64,000 nt of DNA from Solibacillus silvestris_B (GCF_051967575.1 NZ_JBQCJW010000014.1:10536-74535); one strand, 5' to 3'. Shown: positions 52,486-61,690, counted from the first letter of the stretch. The notes: a model not told the origin generated them from the sequence alone. A program made the numbers and translations.

Positions 52486-53781
52486 CTATTTACGCTTCAA
52501 TCTGTATTGCAGGCCTTGACGGTGAATGCCTAAAGCTTTTGCTGTTTGAGAAATATTGCCATCGTTTAGCTGGAGTGCATATGTAATATAATGGTCTTCC
52601 ACTTTACGCATATATTCATCAAGCGGCTGTAAATTTTGCCCGGAGAAGTCGAACAATGACTGCTGTTCGGATTTAACCGTTTCAGCTTGTTTGAGCTTCC
52701 ATTTGAAATATGCCGGAATATGTATAAGCTCAACATATTCTTCAGTTGTAAGCAGTGCGCTAATATCATCGAGCAAAACTTCGAGCTCTTTTAAATTGCC
52801 CGGCCAGTCGTAATTCAGGAAAATCTTTTCAATTTCAGGAGCTAATCCTTTAACAGAGCTGCCGTAAGCCATGCGACGACGAGCGAAATAATCGTCCACA
52901 AAAGGCTTAATATCTTCACGGCGTTCCCGCAATGACGGTACTTGAATCGTTAAGTTGGAAAATAAATAATACAGATTTTTGGAAAGGCGCCCTTGCTGGA
53001 TTAAATCAATCGGGTCTTCTCCAATGCTTGCAATGAATACATGATTGCGTTCGGTATGTTTTTCAAGAAGCTCGACTATACGATTTTGTGCTCCATCCGA
53101 TAGAAATTCAATTCGTTCGGCGAAAAAGGTGTAATTTTTTTCCTCGGCAATATACTTTTCGATTTGCGCTAGCAGTGTATCTTCATTTCTGCGGCATATG
53201 AGTGTTATAAAGCGTTCGTTTTTTTCGGAAAGCTCATGATGAATACCTTCAGCGATCATATCTTTCCCTGTGCCGGATTCCCCGACAAGCATGACAGGGA
53301 TGCGGCCAAGAGCGGCGATTTTAGCCTGCTGAATAACTTGTTTCATCGATTTTGATACTGCGGTAATAATATCAAAAGTCAACGGCGCACCATAACGGCT
53401 AAGTGGGCGGTCCATTAAAAATTCCTGCTGTGTTATGTCCCGGGATAATTGAATAGCGATTTTCGTCCCATCATTTAAGGTGTATGGGTAATAGTCGTTA
53501 ATCATCGTTACTTCTTGACCAAGGGCATTCCAGAATGTTTGCTTTATATGTTTAAAACTTTGCCCTGAGGCTAAAACTTTTTGTAGCATATTCTGCTCTA
53601 AATTAAAGTCGAGAGACTGTGATAAAAAACGCTGTGTAATTTGCTCAAGCGATTCCCCAGTGAGTTCGCGCATCTTTTTGTTGTATACGATAACACGTCC
53701 ATTTTCGTCTATGGCGCAAAGGCCGGTTTCTATTTTTTCGATCATAAATTCAAAGACACTAGAGCGATCGAGCTGTTTCAT
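52486..53781 (-). CDS. RocR-like activator with PAS, degenerate AAA+ and Fis-type HTH domains
   Basis: A 431-residue protein with an N-terminal PAS domain (about 10-110, GLCAIDENGRVIVYN), an AAA+ domain of the sigma-54 activator family (about 140-370; Walker A VGESGTGKDMIAEGIH, SLRERREDIKPFVDDYF, DWPGNLKELEVLL) and a Fis-type HTH (ISQTAKALGIHRQGLQYRL). The GAFTGA loop that touches sigma-54 is missing: the segment runs from ERFITLICRRNEDTLL directly on, and the Walker B Asp is Ala (TFFAERIEFL). It is divergent from the pyrroline-5-carboxylate dehydrogenase gene and probably controls proline use with the housekeeping polymerase. ATG 53781 follows AAGGGGG. Confidence 0.85.
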   Translation of the reverse strand: MKQLDRSSVFEFMIEKIETGLCAIDENGRVIVYNKKMRELTGESLEQITQRFLSQSLDFNLEQNMLQKVLASGQSFKHIKQTFWNALGQEVTMINDYYPYTLNDGTKIAIQLSRDITQQEFLMDRPLSRYGAPLTFDIITAVSKSMKQVIQQAKIAALGRIPVMLVGESGTGKDMIAEGIHHELSEKNERFITLICRRNEDTLLAQIEKYIAEEKNYTFFAERIEFLSDGAQNRIVELLEKHTERNHVFIASIGEDPIDLIQQGRLSKNLYYLFSNLTIQVPSLRERREDIKPFVDDYFARRRMAYGSSVKGLAPEIEKIFLNYDWPGNLKELEVLLDDISALLTTEEYVELIHIPAYFKWKLKQAETVKSEQQSLFDFSGQNLQPLDEYMRKVEDHYITYALQLNDGNISQTAKALGIHRQGLQYRLKRK

Positions 53782-53858
53782 GCGGTGCAACCCCCTTCGT
53801 TTTATTTTATCATGGAGCCAGTAAAATTAAGATAATTATTGTTTTTAAGAAAAAATAT

Positions 53859-53927
53859 TTGATTTAAGCATTATTATATTGCATAATTCAAATTAAGTAA
53901 TATAGAATAATGCAAAATTATATTGCA
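53859..53927 (+). promoter_or_regulatory. Sigma-A promoter and repeated TTATATTGCA operator before the P5C dehydrogenase gene
   Basis: TTGATT (53859-53864) and CATAAT (53882-53887) are 17 bases apart. The ten-base repeat TTATATTGCA occurs at 53874-53883, between the boxes, and again at 53918-53927; TGCA at 53911-53914 makes the second copy an inverted repeat. No -24/-12 (GG-N10-GC) sigma-54 promoter is present. The repeats are likely binding sites for the divergent regulator. Confidence 0.5.
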
Positions 53928-53950
53928 CTTAATATCGGAGGTAATGATAA

Positions 53951-55495
53951 ATGATTAACTACAAACACGAACCATTTACAGATTTCTCGGTAGAAGAAAA
54001 CAAGCAAGCATATTTAGAGGCACTGAAAAAAGTAGAAGCACAGCTTGGTGCCGACTATCCACTAATTATCGGTGGCGAACGTATTACAACAGAAGATAAG
54101 ATCGTATCATATAACCCAGCAAAGAAAACGGAAGTGATTGGTTCGGTTTCAAAAGCTTCAAAAGATTTAGCTGAAAAAGCAATGCAAGAAGCAGATAAAG
54201 CATTCAAATCCTGGAAGAAAGTTAAACCGGAAGTGCGTGCTGACGTATTATTCAAAGCGGCGACAATTATTCGCCGCCGTAAGCATGAATTTTCAGCATG
54301 GCTGACAAAAGAAGCAGGTAAGCCATGGAATGAAGCGGATGCAGATACAGCAGAAGCAATCGACTTTTTAGAATACTATGGTCGTCAAATGCTGGAAATG
54401 AAGGAAGGGCGCAAAGTAGAAAGCCGTCCAAACGAATACAACCGCTATGACTACATTCCACTAGGCATCGGTATTGTTATTTCGCCTTGGAACTTCCCGT
54501 TTGCGATCATGGCAGGTACTACGGTAGCGGCAGTTGTTACAGGCAACACAGTATTATTAAAACCTGCATCGACAACACCGGTCGTTGCCTATAAATTTAT
54601 TGAAGTGCTTGAAGAAGCGGGATTGCCAAAAGGCGTTGTAAACTTCGTGCCTGGCAGCGGTGCAGAAGTAGGAGACTATTTAGTAGATCATCCGAAAACA
54701 CGCTTCATCAGCTTCACAGGCTCTCGTGATGTCGGCTTGCGCATTAACGAACGTGCATCTAAATTAAACGAAGGCCAAATTTGGATTAAACGCGTTATCG
54801 CTGAAATGGGCGGTAAAGACACAATCGTTGTCGATAAAGAAGCAGATTTAGAATTAGCGGCACAATCAATTGTAAAATCTGCATTCGGCTTCTCTGGTCA
54901 AAAATGTTCAGCATGTTCACGCGTAGTGATCGTAAAAGATGTTTATGATCAGGTTGTAAACCGTGTAGAAGAATTAACGAAAGCTTTAACGATTGGTGAC
55001 CCGGCAGATAATGCAAACTTCATGGCGACAGTTATCGATTCAGCGGCATTCAAGAAAATTAGTGAATATATCGAAATCGGCAAAACAGAAGGCCGTTTAG
55101 TTGCTGGTGGCACAGCGGATGATTCTGTAGGCTATTTCGTACACCCGACAGTATTTGCAGATGTTGATCCGGAAGCGCGTATTATGAAAGAAGAGATTTT
55201 CGGGCCGGTTGTCGCAATGACAAAAGCAGACACATTTGAAGAAGCGATTGAAATTGCAAACAACACAGAATACGGCTTAACAGGTGCAGTCATTACAAAT
55301 AACCGCATGAACCAGGAATATGCACGCGAAGAATTCCATGTAGGCAACCTTTACTTTAATCGCGGATGTACAGGCGCAATCGTTGGTTACCAGCCATTTG
55401 GCGGCTTCAACATGTCAGGCACAGACTCAAAAGCCGGCGGACCAGACTATTTAACATTGCATATGCAAGCAAAAACAACTTCAGAAGCTTTTTAA
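53951..55495 (+). CDS. rocA: L-glutamate gamma-semialdehyde (pyrroline-5-carboxylate) dehydrogenase
   Basis: A 514-residue aldehyde dehydrogenase of the RocA/PutC group, converting glutamate semialdehyde to glutamate with NAD. Seen are SPWNFPFAIMAGTT, FTGSRDVGLRINERA, catalytic Glu in IAEMGGKDTIVV and catalytic Cys in GFSGQKCSACSRV. The length equals B. subtilis RocA (515). Start follows GGAGGTAATG. Together with PutB and PutP it makes a complete route from proline to glutamate. Confidence 0.95.
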   Translation: MINYKHEPFTDFSVEENKQAYLEALKKVEAQLGADYPLIIGGERITTEDKIVSYNPAKKTEVIGSVSKASKDLAEKAMQEADKAFKSWKKVKPEVRADVLFKAATIIRRRKHEFSAWLTKEAGKPWNEADADTAEAIDFLEYYGRQMLEMKEGRKVESRPNEYNRYDYIPLGIGIVISPWNFPFAIMAGTTVAAVVTGNTVLLKPASTTPVVAYKFIEVLEEAGLPKGVVNFVPGSGAEVGDYLVDHPKTRFISFTGSRDVGLRINERASKLNEGQIWIKRVIAEMGGKDTIVVDKEADLELAAQSIVKSAFGFSGQKCSACSRVVIVKDVYDQVVNRVEELTKALTIGDPADNANFMATVIDSAAFKKISEYIEIGKTEGRLVAGGTADDSVGYFVHPTVFADVDPEARIMKEEIFGPVVAMTKADTFEEAIEIANNTEYGLTGAVITNNRMNQEYAREEFHVGNLYFNRGCTGAIVGYQPFGGFNMSGTDSKAGGPDYLTLHMQAKTTSEAF

Positions 55496-55539
55496 CAATT
55501 AAGTACAATATCATTGGAAAATTGCCTTAATATATAGTA

Positions 55540-55575
55540 AAAACTCCTTCACAATGCCTCGTGAAGGAGTTTTTT
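55540..55575 (+). terminator. Terminator after the P5C dehydrogenase gene
   Basis: AAAACTCCTTCAC and GTGAAGGAGTTTTTT form a perfect hairpin with T6. The following 230 bases to the next gene contain one weak hairpin (GGTCA/TGACC near 55640-55670) and nothing else I can name. Confidence 0.9.
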
Positions 55576-55807
55576 CGACGTTGAAGGATAAATATAAGCG
55601 AAAAACGGCTATTAAAATTTTCCTGTCCATTGCAGCAAACGGTCAGTTTCTTCTTATCGTTGACCGCATTTCAATTGGCTAAGAATAGATTGATTGGATA
55701 TGATGAACATATGAAAATTGCCTCTGTTTTTTAGGAAGCGCATTTAACTTTCTTTTTATATTGAAAACATGCAAAATAAAAGAAAGTAATAGAAAGGTGG
55801 CATATTT

Positions 55808-56365
55808 ATGAAAACAGAGCAACAATATTTTGAAGAGAGCATTTCAATGAAAGATTATATGGATGCAATGTCGCAACTAAAAGAACAAAGCTTTGCAATT
55901 TATGATAATTTTACACTTCCTGAGGATGCAGCATTCTTTAGAAAACTAAAAGAGGCGAATATTCATATATTGGCGATTACTGAAGATTGGTGCGGGGATG
56001 CGATGATTAATAACCCGATTATCCGCAAAGTAGCTGAGGCTGCCAATATTGAAATCCGCACAGCTTTGCGTGATGCCGACACAGAGTTGATCGACCGCTA
56101 TTTAACAAACGGTGGACGCGCGATTCCAATGTACTTAATTTTAAATGAAGCTGGAGAAGTCATCACAACATGGGGGCCGCGCGCACCACAATTACAGCAG
56201 CTTGTAACAGATATGCGCGCAACATTGCCGGATAAGGAAGACCCGGCGTTTGAAGAGTCGCAAAAAGCATTGTACGAAAAAATGCGCGGGCAATATGTGG
56301 AGAATGCCGAGCTTTGGAGCTATATATATGAAGATTTCAAAAATAAAGTAAACGCAGCACTATAA
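55808..56365 (+). CDS. Thioredoxin-fold protein with a single active-site cysteine
   Basis: A 185-residue protein with a thioredoxin fold at about 45-135. Where CxxC is expected it reads ITEDWCGDAMINNP, so only one cysteine is kept; the cis-Pro region is GGRAIPMYLIL. Such proteins are common in Bacillales and uncharacterised, perhaps bacillithiol-linked. The C-terminal 50 residues form an extra helical part. ATG follows AAAGGTGG. It is a single gene with its own terminator downstream. Confidence 0.82.
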   Translation: MKTEQQYFEESISMKDYMDAMSQLKEQSFAIYDNFTLPEDAAFFRKLKEANIHILAITEDWCGDAMINNPIIRKVAEAANIEIRTALRDADTELIDRYLTNGGRAIPMYLILNEAGEVITTWGPRAPQLQQLVTDMRATLPDKEDPAFEESQKALYEKMRGQYVENAELWSYIYEDFKNKVNAAL

Positions 56366-56387
56366 TTTTCCTTCGTATTTTCTAACG

Positions 56388-56424
56388 AGTTCTTACTATT
56401 AATATATATAGTAGGAACTTTTTT
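56388..56424 (+). terminator. Terminator before dgkB
   Basis: AGTTCTTACTAT and ATAGTAGGAACT form a hairpin followed by T6. Confidence 0.85.
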
Positions 56425-56540
56425 CTATTTTAAGCGTATTATTGAAGAGAGTGGATGAAGAACAATTGTTGCTTTTCTAAAACAGAGAGAAGTATACTTT
56501 GAACAGAATAAAAAAATTAACTAATCAGGATGAGATCAAA

Positions 56541-57461
56541 ATGAAAAGAGCAAGAATAATATATAACCCAACTTCCGGACGAGAAATATTTAAGAAGCAT
56601 CTACCTGAAGTATTAGAAAAACTGGAAAAGGCCGGGTATGAAACTTCCTGTCATGCAACTACTGGGGAAGGGGATGCGACAAAAGCGGCTAGCGAAGCAG
56701 TGCAGCGTGAATTTGATGTTGTCATTGCTGTTGGCGGCGACGGAACATTAAATGAAGTTGTTGCAGGAATTAGCCAATATGAGAAAACCCCAAAGCTTGG
56801 ATTAATTCCGATGGGGACGACGAATGATTTTGCGCGTGCGGTGCATATTCCGCGCAATATTGAAGATGCGCTCAATATAATTATCGCCGGGGATACACTG
56901 CCTGTCGATGTCGGCATTTTAAATGATGACCGCTATTTCATCAATATCGCTGCTGGCGGCCGGATTACTGAACTGACATATGAAGTGCCGAGCAAAATGA
57001 AAACATTGCTTGGACAAATGGCTTATTATTTGAAAGCGATTGAAATGATTCCTTCCATTAAAGCGACACATATGAAAATCGAAATGGATGGGGAGGTATT
57101 CGAAGGCAATGCGATGATGTTTTTATGCGGTTTGACGAATTCTGTCGGCGGCTTTGAAAAAATAGCCCCGGATGCCTCGATTAATGATGGGCTTTTTACA
57201 GTGATGATTTTGAAGGAATGCAATATTGCGGATTTCGTGCGTATTGCATCACTTGCCCTACGCGGTGAGCATTTATCGGACGAGCGTGTCATTTACCGGA
57301 AGGCGAGTCGTGTAGTCGTAACTTCCGAGCAGGAAGTCCATTTAAATTTAGATGGTGAATACGGCGGGGATGCACCTGCTATTTTCCAAAATTTAAAACG
57401 TCACATCGAAGTGTTCGTCCCGATCGATGAAATACGGGAAATCGATAGGCTGGAACAATAA
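56541..57461 (+). CDS. dgkB: Diacylglycerol kinase
   Basis: DgkB phosphorylates diacylglycerol left from lipoteichoic acid synthesis to phosphatidic acid. The 306-residue product begins MKRARIIYNPTSGREIFKKH, which is almost the B. subtilis DgkB start, and carries the catalytic-domain motif AVGGDGTLNEVV and LIPMGTTNDFARA. ATG 56541 is used; an upstream in-frame TTG at 56499 would add a poor extension. In B. subtilis dgkB lies near gatCAB and next to rlmCD; here both neighbours have moved away. Confidence 0.93.
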   Translation: MKRARIIYNPTSGREIFKKHLPEVLEKLEKAGYETSCHATTGEGDATKAASEAVQREFDVVIAVGGDGTLNEVVAGISQYEKTPKLGLIPMGTTNDFARAVHIPRNIEDALNIIIAGDTLPVDVGILNDDRYFINIAAGGRITELTYEVPSKMKTLLGQMAYYLKAIEMIPSIKATHMKIEMDGEVFEGNAMMFLCGLTNSVGGFEKIAPDASINDGLFTVMILKECNIADFVRIASLALRGEHLSDERVIYRKASRVVVTSEQEVHLNLDGEYGGDAPAIFQNLKRHIEVFVPIDEIREIDRLEQ

Positions 57462-57743
57462 ATTTAGTGTAAGCTTGCAACGGTAGTGGATGCCATTGCA
57501 AGCTTTTTAATTTGTTTAGGAAATTATAGAGTTTGGAATTAGGGTAGCTTTTTAAGATAATGTTGTCCCCGTCTGGTCGATCCGATCTGTGCCTACTCCC
57601 CTTAACATTAGGCCCTCCGTGCAAAAAAAAGGGCCTATAGTGCGGTTATTTCAATTTTAATAAAAGCTATTCTCTTTTATTGAACAAAATTTATATTTTT
57701 CTGTTAGAGATTCAGACTCTTAATTAAGTGATAAGGGAAAATA

Positions 57744-57931
57744 AAATAAACGGAGATTTTCCGCTTATTTGCGCAATGGGGTTCGTTTCGTGGGGAATAA
57801 GCGGAGTTTTTCCGCCTATGCAAAGAAAAATACTCACTTTTCATGTTTTTCGAGTCAATAGACGGAATTTCTCCATCTATATAGGCAATATTTCACTCCA
57901 TTTTCTAAATAAGCGGAATTTTTCCGTCTAT
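57744..57931. repeat. Four spaced palindromic repeats (AATAAGCGGA-TTTTTCCGCCTAT type)
   Basis: Four imperfect palindromes of about 24-27 bases lie at 57744-57770, 57796-57819, 57857-57880 and 57908-57931. Each has CGGA, a short T-rich centre and TCCG (or a close variant such as TCCA), flanked by AATA/TAT. Starts are roughly 50-60 bases apart and the spacers are unrelated. They can each form a small hairpin. They look like dispersed intergenic repeats and not a CRISPR array. Confidence 0.7.
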
Positions 57932-58361
57932 CTATTAGTGTGGGTGCTTAAACTGATTTCCTGATCGGTAATAGCGGACCTCCTGCATCCCGGTTGCGGA
58001 AATTACCCTCTTTTTCCCGTTTTTCCGCTTCATTTAACACGCCAAGAACTCACCGGGTATTTCACCTGACGAATAAAATATGCAGATATATTTCCCGAAG
58101 AAAAAAGACCGATTGTTGCGCCAGTAAAAACCTTTAATTGAAATGTATGCCCCTAATAAAGAAGACGGATTTTCAGTGCCCTCGTGCAAAAATGATGAAA
58201 CATTTACTTTTGCAACGGGCAATCCAATGTTTGAGGCTTACACGATGTGAGTCATTGGGGGCATGCCACACGAATTGGCGTTTTGCCCACTCGAAGTTGG
58301 ACGGGCGCCTTGGCGTTTTTGTTCTTTGGATAGCATCCGGATGTTTCCGCAAATTTAAAAA
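57932..58361. other. Non-coding or decayed stretch between dgkB and the chemoreceptor gene
   Basis: No intact gene is supported from 57462 to 58441. A minus-strand frame near 58040-58140 reads LKVFTGATIGLFSSGN and then stops; the piece resembles the C-terminal end of a glycosidase beta-sandwich, and other short open pieces occur further up in different frames. I take this as a probable gene relic of uncertain identity. Between 57462 and 57743 there is a GGGCCTA hairpin near 57610-57640 only. Confidence 0.35.
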
Positions 58362-58398
58362 CCTCCATCGTAACAAATATAATCTGTTACGATGAAGG
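58362..58398 (-). terminator. Terminator after the chemoreceptor gene (minus strand)
   Basis: CCTCCATCGTAACA (58362-58375) and TGTTACGATGAAGG (58385-58398) pair over 14 positions; on the minus strand the hairpin is followed by TTTTTAAA. Confidence 0.85.
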
Positions 58399-58441
58399 CA
58401 TCATTTATCAAGTGAGAGAGCGGTTAATTAATTCTTCATAT

Positions 58442-60127
58442 CTATAGTGTGAATTTATGCATGCTTTGCTGAAGCTGTTTTGCCTGTTCTGCCAAACGCT
58501 CTGACAATTCTTCCATTTGCTGAACGATTTCTGATTGGTGCTTTGTCGCTGTTGCTACTTGCTCGACGTTCATCGTTGTCTTTTCCGTCCCATGCGAAAT
58601 TTCCGTCACTGAAGCGGCAACTTCCTCGGAGCTTGCCGAAATTTGCTGCGATGTCGCGGAAATATGTTCTACACGTTCGGTCATTTCATGAATATTATTA
58701 TTTATCGAATGGAAGGAATGTCCTGCGCGATCAATGACGACAACCCCATCATTTGCACATTGCAAGCTGCTCTCCACTGCCTCGCCCATATTTCTGGAAT
58801 TGGACTGAATCGTTTCTATTAGCAGAACGATGTCGCTCGCCGATTTTTTTGATTGTTCCGCTAGCTTTCGTACTTCATCCGCCACGACAGCAAATCCTTT
58901 TCCGTGTTCACCTGCCCGTGCGGCTTCGATTGCGGCATTAAGCGCAAGCAAGTTTGTTTGGTCGGCAATATCGGTAATTGCATTTGTAATCGTGCTAATT
59001 TGCTCGGACTGCTCGATTAGCATATTCGAAAGCTGTGAAATGGATTGAGTCGATTCATAGATTGTTTCCATCTGCTGCATCGCTTCGTCAATAATTTTAA
59101 CTCCATCATTCGCAGACTGTGCCAATATGACCGCTCCGCCATGGAGATCTTGCGTAGCGAGAGCGATGGAGTTGATTCCTTGGGACGTCTCATCTACAGC
59201 AACCGCGCTTTCATTTGCACCGATTGTCATCGTCTCGGCAGTTTGTGATGTATGGTAAATCAGCTTGTTGATTTGCGCTGTTTCAGATGAAATAATATGA
59301 CTATTTTCCATGAGCGCATTGGCAGAGTTGTTTAGCTGATCAGAGTTTTGCTGAATGTTTACTATCAGCTCCTCAAAATTATGCTGCAAAGAAATAAATG
59401 CCCGTGAAAGCATCCCCATTTCGTCTTTTGTTCGGATCGGCTTATGTGCAACTTTAATATTGCCGTTTGCGATTTGCTCCAGATCTTTTGTGATAGTTTG
59501 CAGCGGTGTCGTAATGCCGCGCTTCGTGTAAATCATATAAAGCGTAATGACAATAATCGTTAAAATGATGAAAATAACCGACAAAATAGTGGAAAGGGAA
59601 ATCATGCTTTGCGTATCTTTTACAATTTTATCAAGCTCTTTATTTTCAATCTCCTCGATTTTTTCCGCTAGCTCGCTCGTAAACACGCTGCTATGCATAT
59701 AATCTCCATTCACTATTGAAAGTGCGGTGGATATATCGCGTGACTGTATGGCGGAAGTCACTTTATTGATTTGCTGCGCAATAATTTCAGCCTGATCCTT
59801 TAAATTGCTAATGATAGGGGTAGCTTCAGCTATTATATTTCCGCTTTGTACCTCATCAATTAGCTGCACAAGGCCCCTCGTATGATTGGATAATAAGTCC
59901 AGGTTTTTTTGAGAAGGGTCTGCTGTATAGGCACGTGCATATATACCTTGAGACAGTATGTGTTGCTGTATATCATTAATCCGCTGCACTTGCGCCATTT
60001 GTACGTCGACTGCTTTAGATACTTCCCCGCCAATTCGAGAAAATTGAACAGTAGCGAAGCCAATCGATAAAAGCAGCATAATCTCAATTAAAATAAAGCC
60101 AAAATTAAGTTTTTTTCGAACCGACAT
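58442..60127 (-). CDS. Methyl-accepting chemotaxis protein
   Basis: A 561-residue chemoreceptor. It has a first membrane helix (about 8-28), an extracellular helical sensor domain (about 30-185, with no ligand-binding motif I know), a second membrane helix (about 187-207), a HAMP domain (about 208-262) and the conserved signalling tip DQTNLLALNAAIEAARAGEH followed by GKGFAVVADEVRKLAEQS. It transmits signals to CheA/CheW at the cell pole. No sigma-D promoter was evident. The gene is single, convergent with dgkB. Confidence 0.93.
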   Translation of the reverse strand: MSVRKKLNFGFILIEIMLLLSIGFATVQFSRIGGEVSKAVDVQMAQVQRINDIQQHILSQGIYARAYTADPSQKNLDLLSNHTRGLVQLIDEVQSGNIIAEATPIISNLKDQAEIIAQQINKVTSAIQSRDISTALSIVNGDYMHSSVFTSELAEKIEEIENKELDKIVKDTQSMISLSTILSVIFIILTIIVITLYMIYTKRGITTPLQTITKDLEQIANGNIKVAHKPIRTKDEMGMLSRAFISLQHNFEELIVNIQQNSDQLNNSANALMENSHIISSETAQINKLIYHTSQTAETMTIGANESAVAVDETSQGINSIALATQDLHGGAVILAQSANDGVKIIDEAMQQMETIYESTQSISQLSNMLIEQSEQISTITNAITDIADQTNLLALNAAIEAARAGEHGKGFAVVADEVRKLAEQSKKSASDIVLLIETIQSNSRNMGEAVESSLQCANDGVVVIDRAGHSFHSINNNIHEMTERVEHISATSQQISASSEEVAASVTEISHGTEKTTMNVEQVATATKHQSEIVQQMEELSERLAEQAKQLQQSMHKFTL

Positions 60128-60275
60128 TATTTTATTCTCCTTGAAATTAATAGAATTATTAGTGCTATGAGCTAAATTATATAGGTATTACCATTTGATT
60201 ACTACACCAAAAGTAATAAAAAGAAATATTAAAAAATATAGCCGAAAGTATAATAAGTGCAAATTATGAAGAGCG

Positions 60276-60284
60276 TGGTACAAT
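60276..60284 (+). promoter_or_regulatory. Extended -10 promoter of rlmD
   Basis: TGGTACAAT is an extended -10 element about 30 bases before the rlmD start; a weak GTGCAA lies 16 bases upstream as possible -35. Confidence 0.4.
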
Positions 60285-60315
60285 AAAGAAATTGAAATGA
60301 GAGGAAGAACTGAAC

Positions 60316-61683
60316 ATGACGGCACCAATTAAAAAAAATGACCGTACAACGGTTTATATAGAAGATTTAACACATGATGGCAATGGCGTCGCGAAAATCG
60401 ATGGCTACCCTTTATTTATTCAAGGGGCGCTTCCAGGAGAGACGGCGGAAGTCCATATATTAAAAACATTGAAAAACTATGGGTTCGCAAAAGTGGTTAA
60501 CCTAATCGAAAAGTCCGCCGATCGTGTGGAAGCGCCATGTGTCTATTTTTCACAATGCGGGGGTTGCCAATTACAGCATCTTTCATATGAGGGACAATTG
60601 AAATGGAAGCAAAATATGGTCGCAAATGTCATGAAGCGTCTTGGTAAAATCGACGCGCCTGTCCATCCGGTAAAAGGAATGGACGAGCCATGGCATTACC
60701 GAAACAAATCTCAAATCCCGTTCGCGCAAAATGAAGCGGGCGAGATGGCGGCAGGCTTTTATAAAACAAAGTCACATACAATTGTCGATATGGAGCGCTG
60801 CTTGATCCAAACAGGGGAAGCCGATACGGTCATGGCTGACTTAAAGCGCGAAATCGAGATTTTGGGTGTTCGTCCATATGAGGAAAAGTCGCATCAAGGA
60901 ATGCTGCGCCATGTTGTCATCCGTAAAGGCCGAGCAACAGGCGAAGTGATGGTTGTGCTCGTAACGAAATCGAAAAGATTCCCGCAGGCAAGCGCGGCTG
61001 TGGAGAAAATCCGTACGCTTATACCGAATGTCACATCGATTGTCCAAAACATTAACACCGAAAAAACAAATGTCATCTTCGGCAGTGAAACAATCACGCT
61101 TTGGGGCAAAGATACAATTGAAGATACGATCGGCAATGTCCGCTTTGAAATTTCCGCACGCTCGTTTTATCAAGTGAACCCGATCCAAACAGAAGTCCTT
61201 TATAAGCAGGCACTGGATTATGCGCAGCTGTCAGGCAATGAGCGCGTCATCGATGCATACTGCGGTATCGGCTCGATTTCACTGTTTTTAGCCCAAAAAG
61301 CTGGCCATGTGATGGGTGTTGAAATCGTCGAGCAGGCAATCGAGGATGCGAAACGCAATGCCGCATTGAACGGCTTTACAAATACGTACTTCGAGGCCGG
61401 CCCGGCGGAAGAAGTGATTCCGCGCTGGTATAAAGAAGGAAAAGAAGCGGACGTATTAGTAGTCGATCCCCCGCGCAAAGGCTGTGACGAAGCATTGCTG
61501 AATACGATCATTGAGCAAAAGCCAAAGCGGGTTGTGTATGTATCATGCAACCCAGCCACTTTAGCGCGTGATCTTCGCATTTTGGAAGATGGCGGTTATA
61601 AAACACAGGAAGTGCAGCCGGTTGATATGTTCCCGCATACGACGCATTGTGAATGCTGTGCGTGGCTTGAACTAGCTGACTAA
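60316..61683 (+). CDS. rlmD: 23S rRNA (uracil-5-)-methyltransferase RlmD/RlmCD
   Basis: A 455-residue SAM-dependent methyltransferase of the TrmA/RlmC/RlmD family that makes 5-methyluridine in 23S rRNA. It has an N-terminal TRAM domain (about 10-70, DLTHDGNGVAKIDGYPLFI), an iron-sulfur cluster motif APCVYFSQCGGCQLQHL, the SAM site IDAYCGIGSISLFLA, DPPRKGCDE and the catalytic Cys in VYVSCNPATLARDL. The gene is intact. A recombinase gene ends 7 bases past its stop on the other strand, so the 3' end of rlmD is likely an integration site. Confidence 0.94.
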   Translation: MTAPIKKNDRTTVYIEDLTHDGNGVAKIDGYPLFIQGALPGETAEVHILKTLKNYGFAKVVNLIEKSADRVEAPCVYFSQCGGCQLQHLSYEGQLKWKQNMVANVMKRLGKIDAPVHPVKGMDEPWHYRNKSQIPFAQNEAGEMAAGFYKTKSHTIVDMERCLIQTGEADTVMADLKREIEILGVRPYEEKSHQGMLRHVVIRKGRATGEVMVVLVTKSKRFPQASAAVEKIRTLIPNVTSIVQNINTEKTNVIFGSETITLWGKDTIEDTIGNVRFEISARSFYQVNPIQTEVLYKQALDYAQLSGNERVIDAYCGIGSISLFLAQKAGHVMGVEIVEQAIEDAKRNAALNGFTNTYFEAGPAEEVIPRWYKEGKEADVLVVDPPRKGCDEALLNTIIEQKPKRVVYVSCNPATLARDLRILEDGGYKTQEVQPVDMFPHTTHCECCAWLELAD

Positions 61684-61690
61684 TCCTTAT

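Noticed and set aside
53791..53950. Sigma-54 (-24/-12) promoter for the P5C dehydrogenase gene
   Set aside because: No GG-N10-GC pair occurs in the gap; a sigma-A type TTGATT-17-CATAAT is present instead.
57744..57931. CRISPR array
   Set aside because: Repeats are imperfect palindromes of varying sequence, spacers differ in length, there are only four units and no cas genes are nearby.
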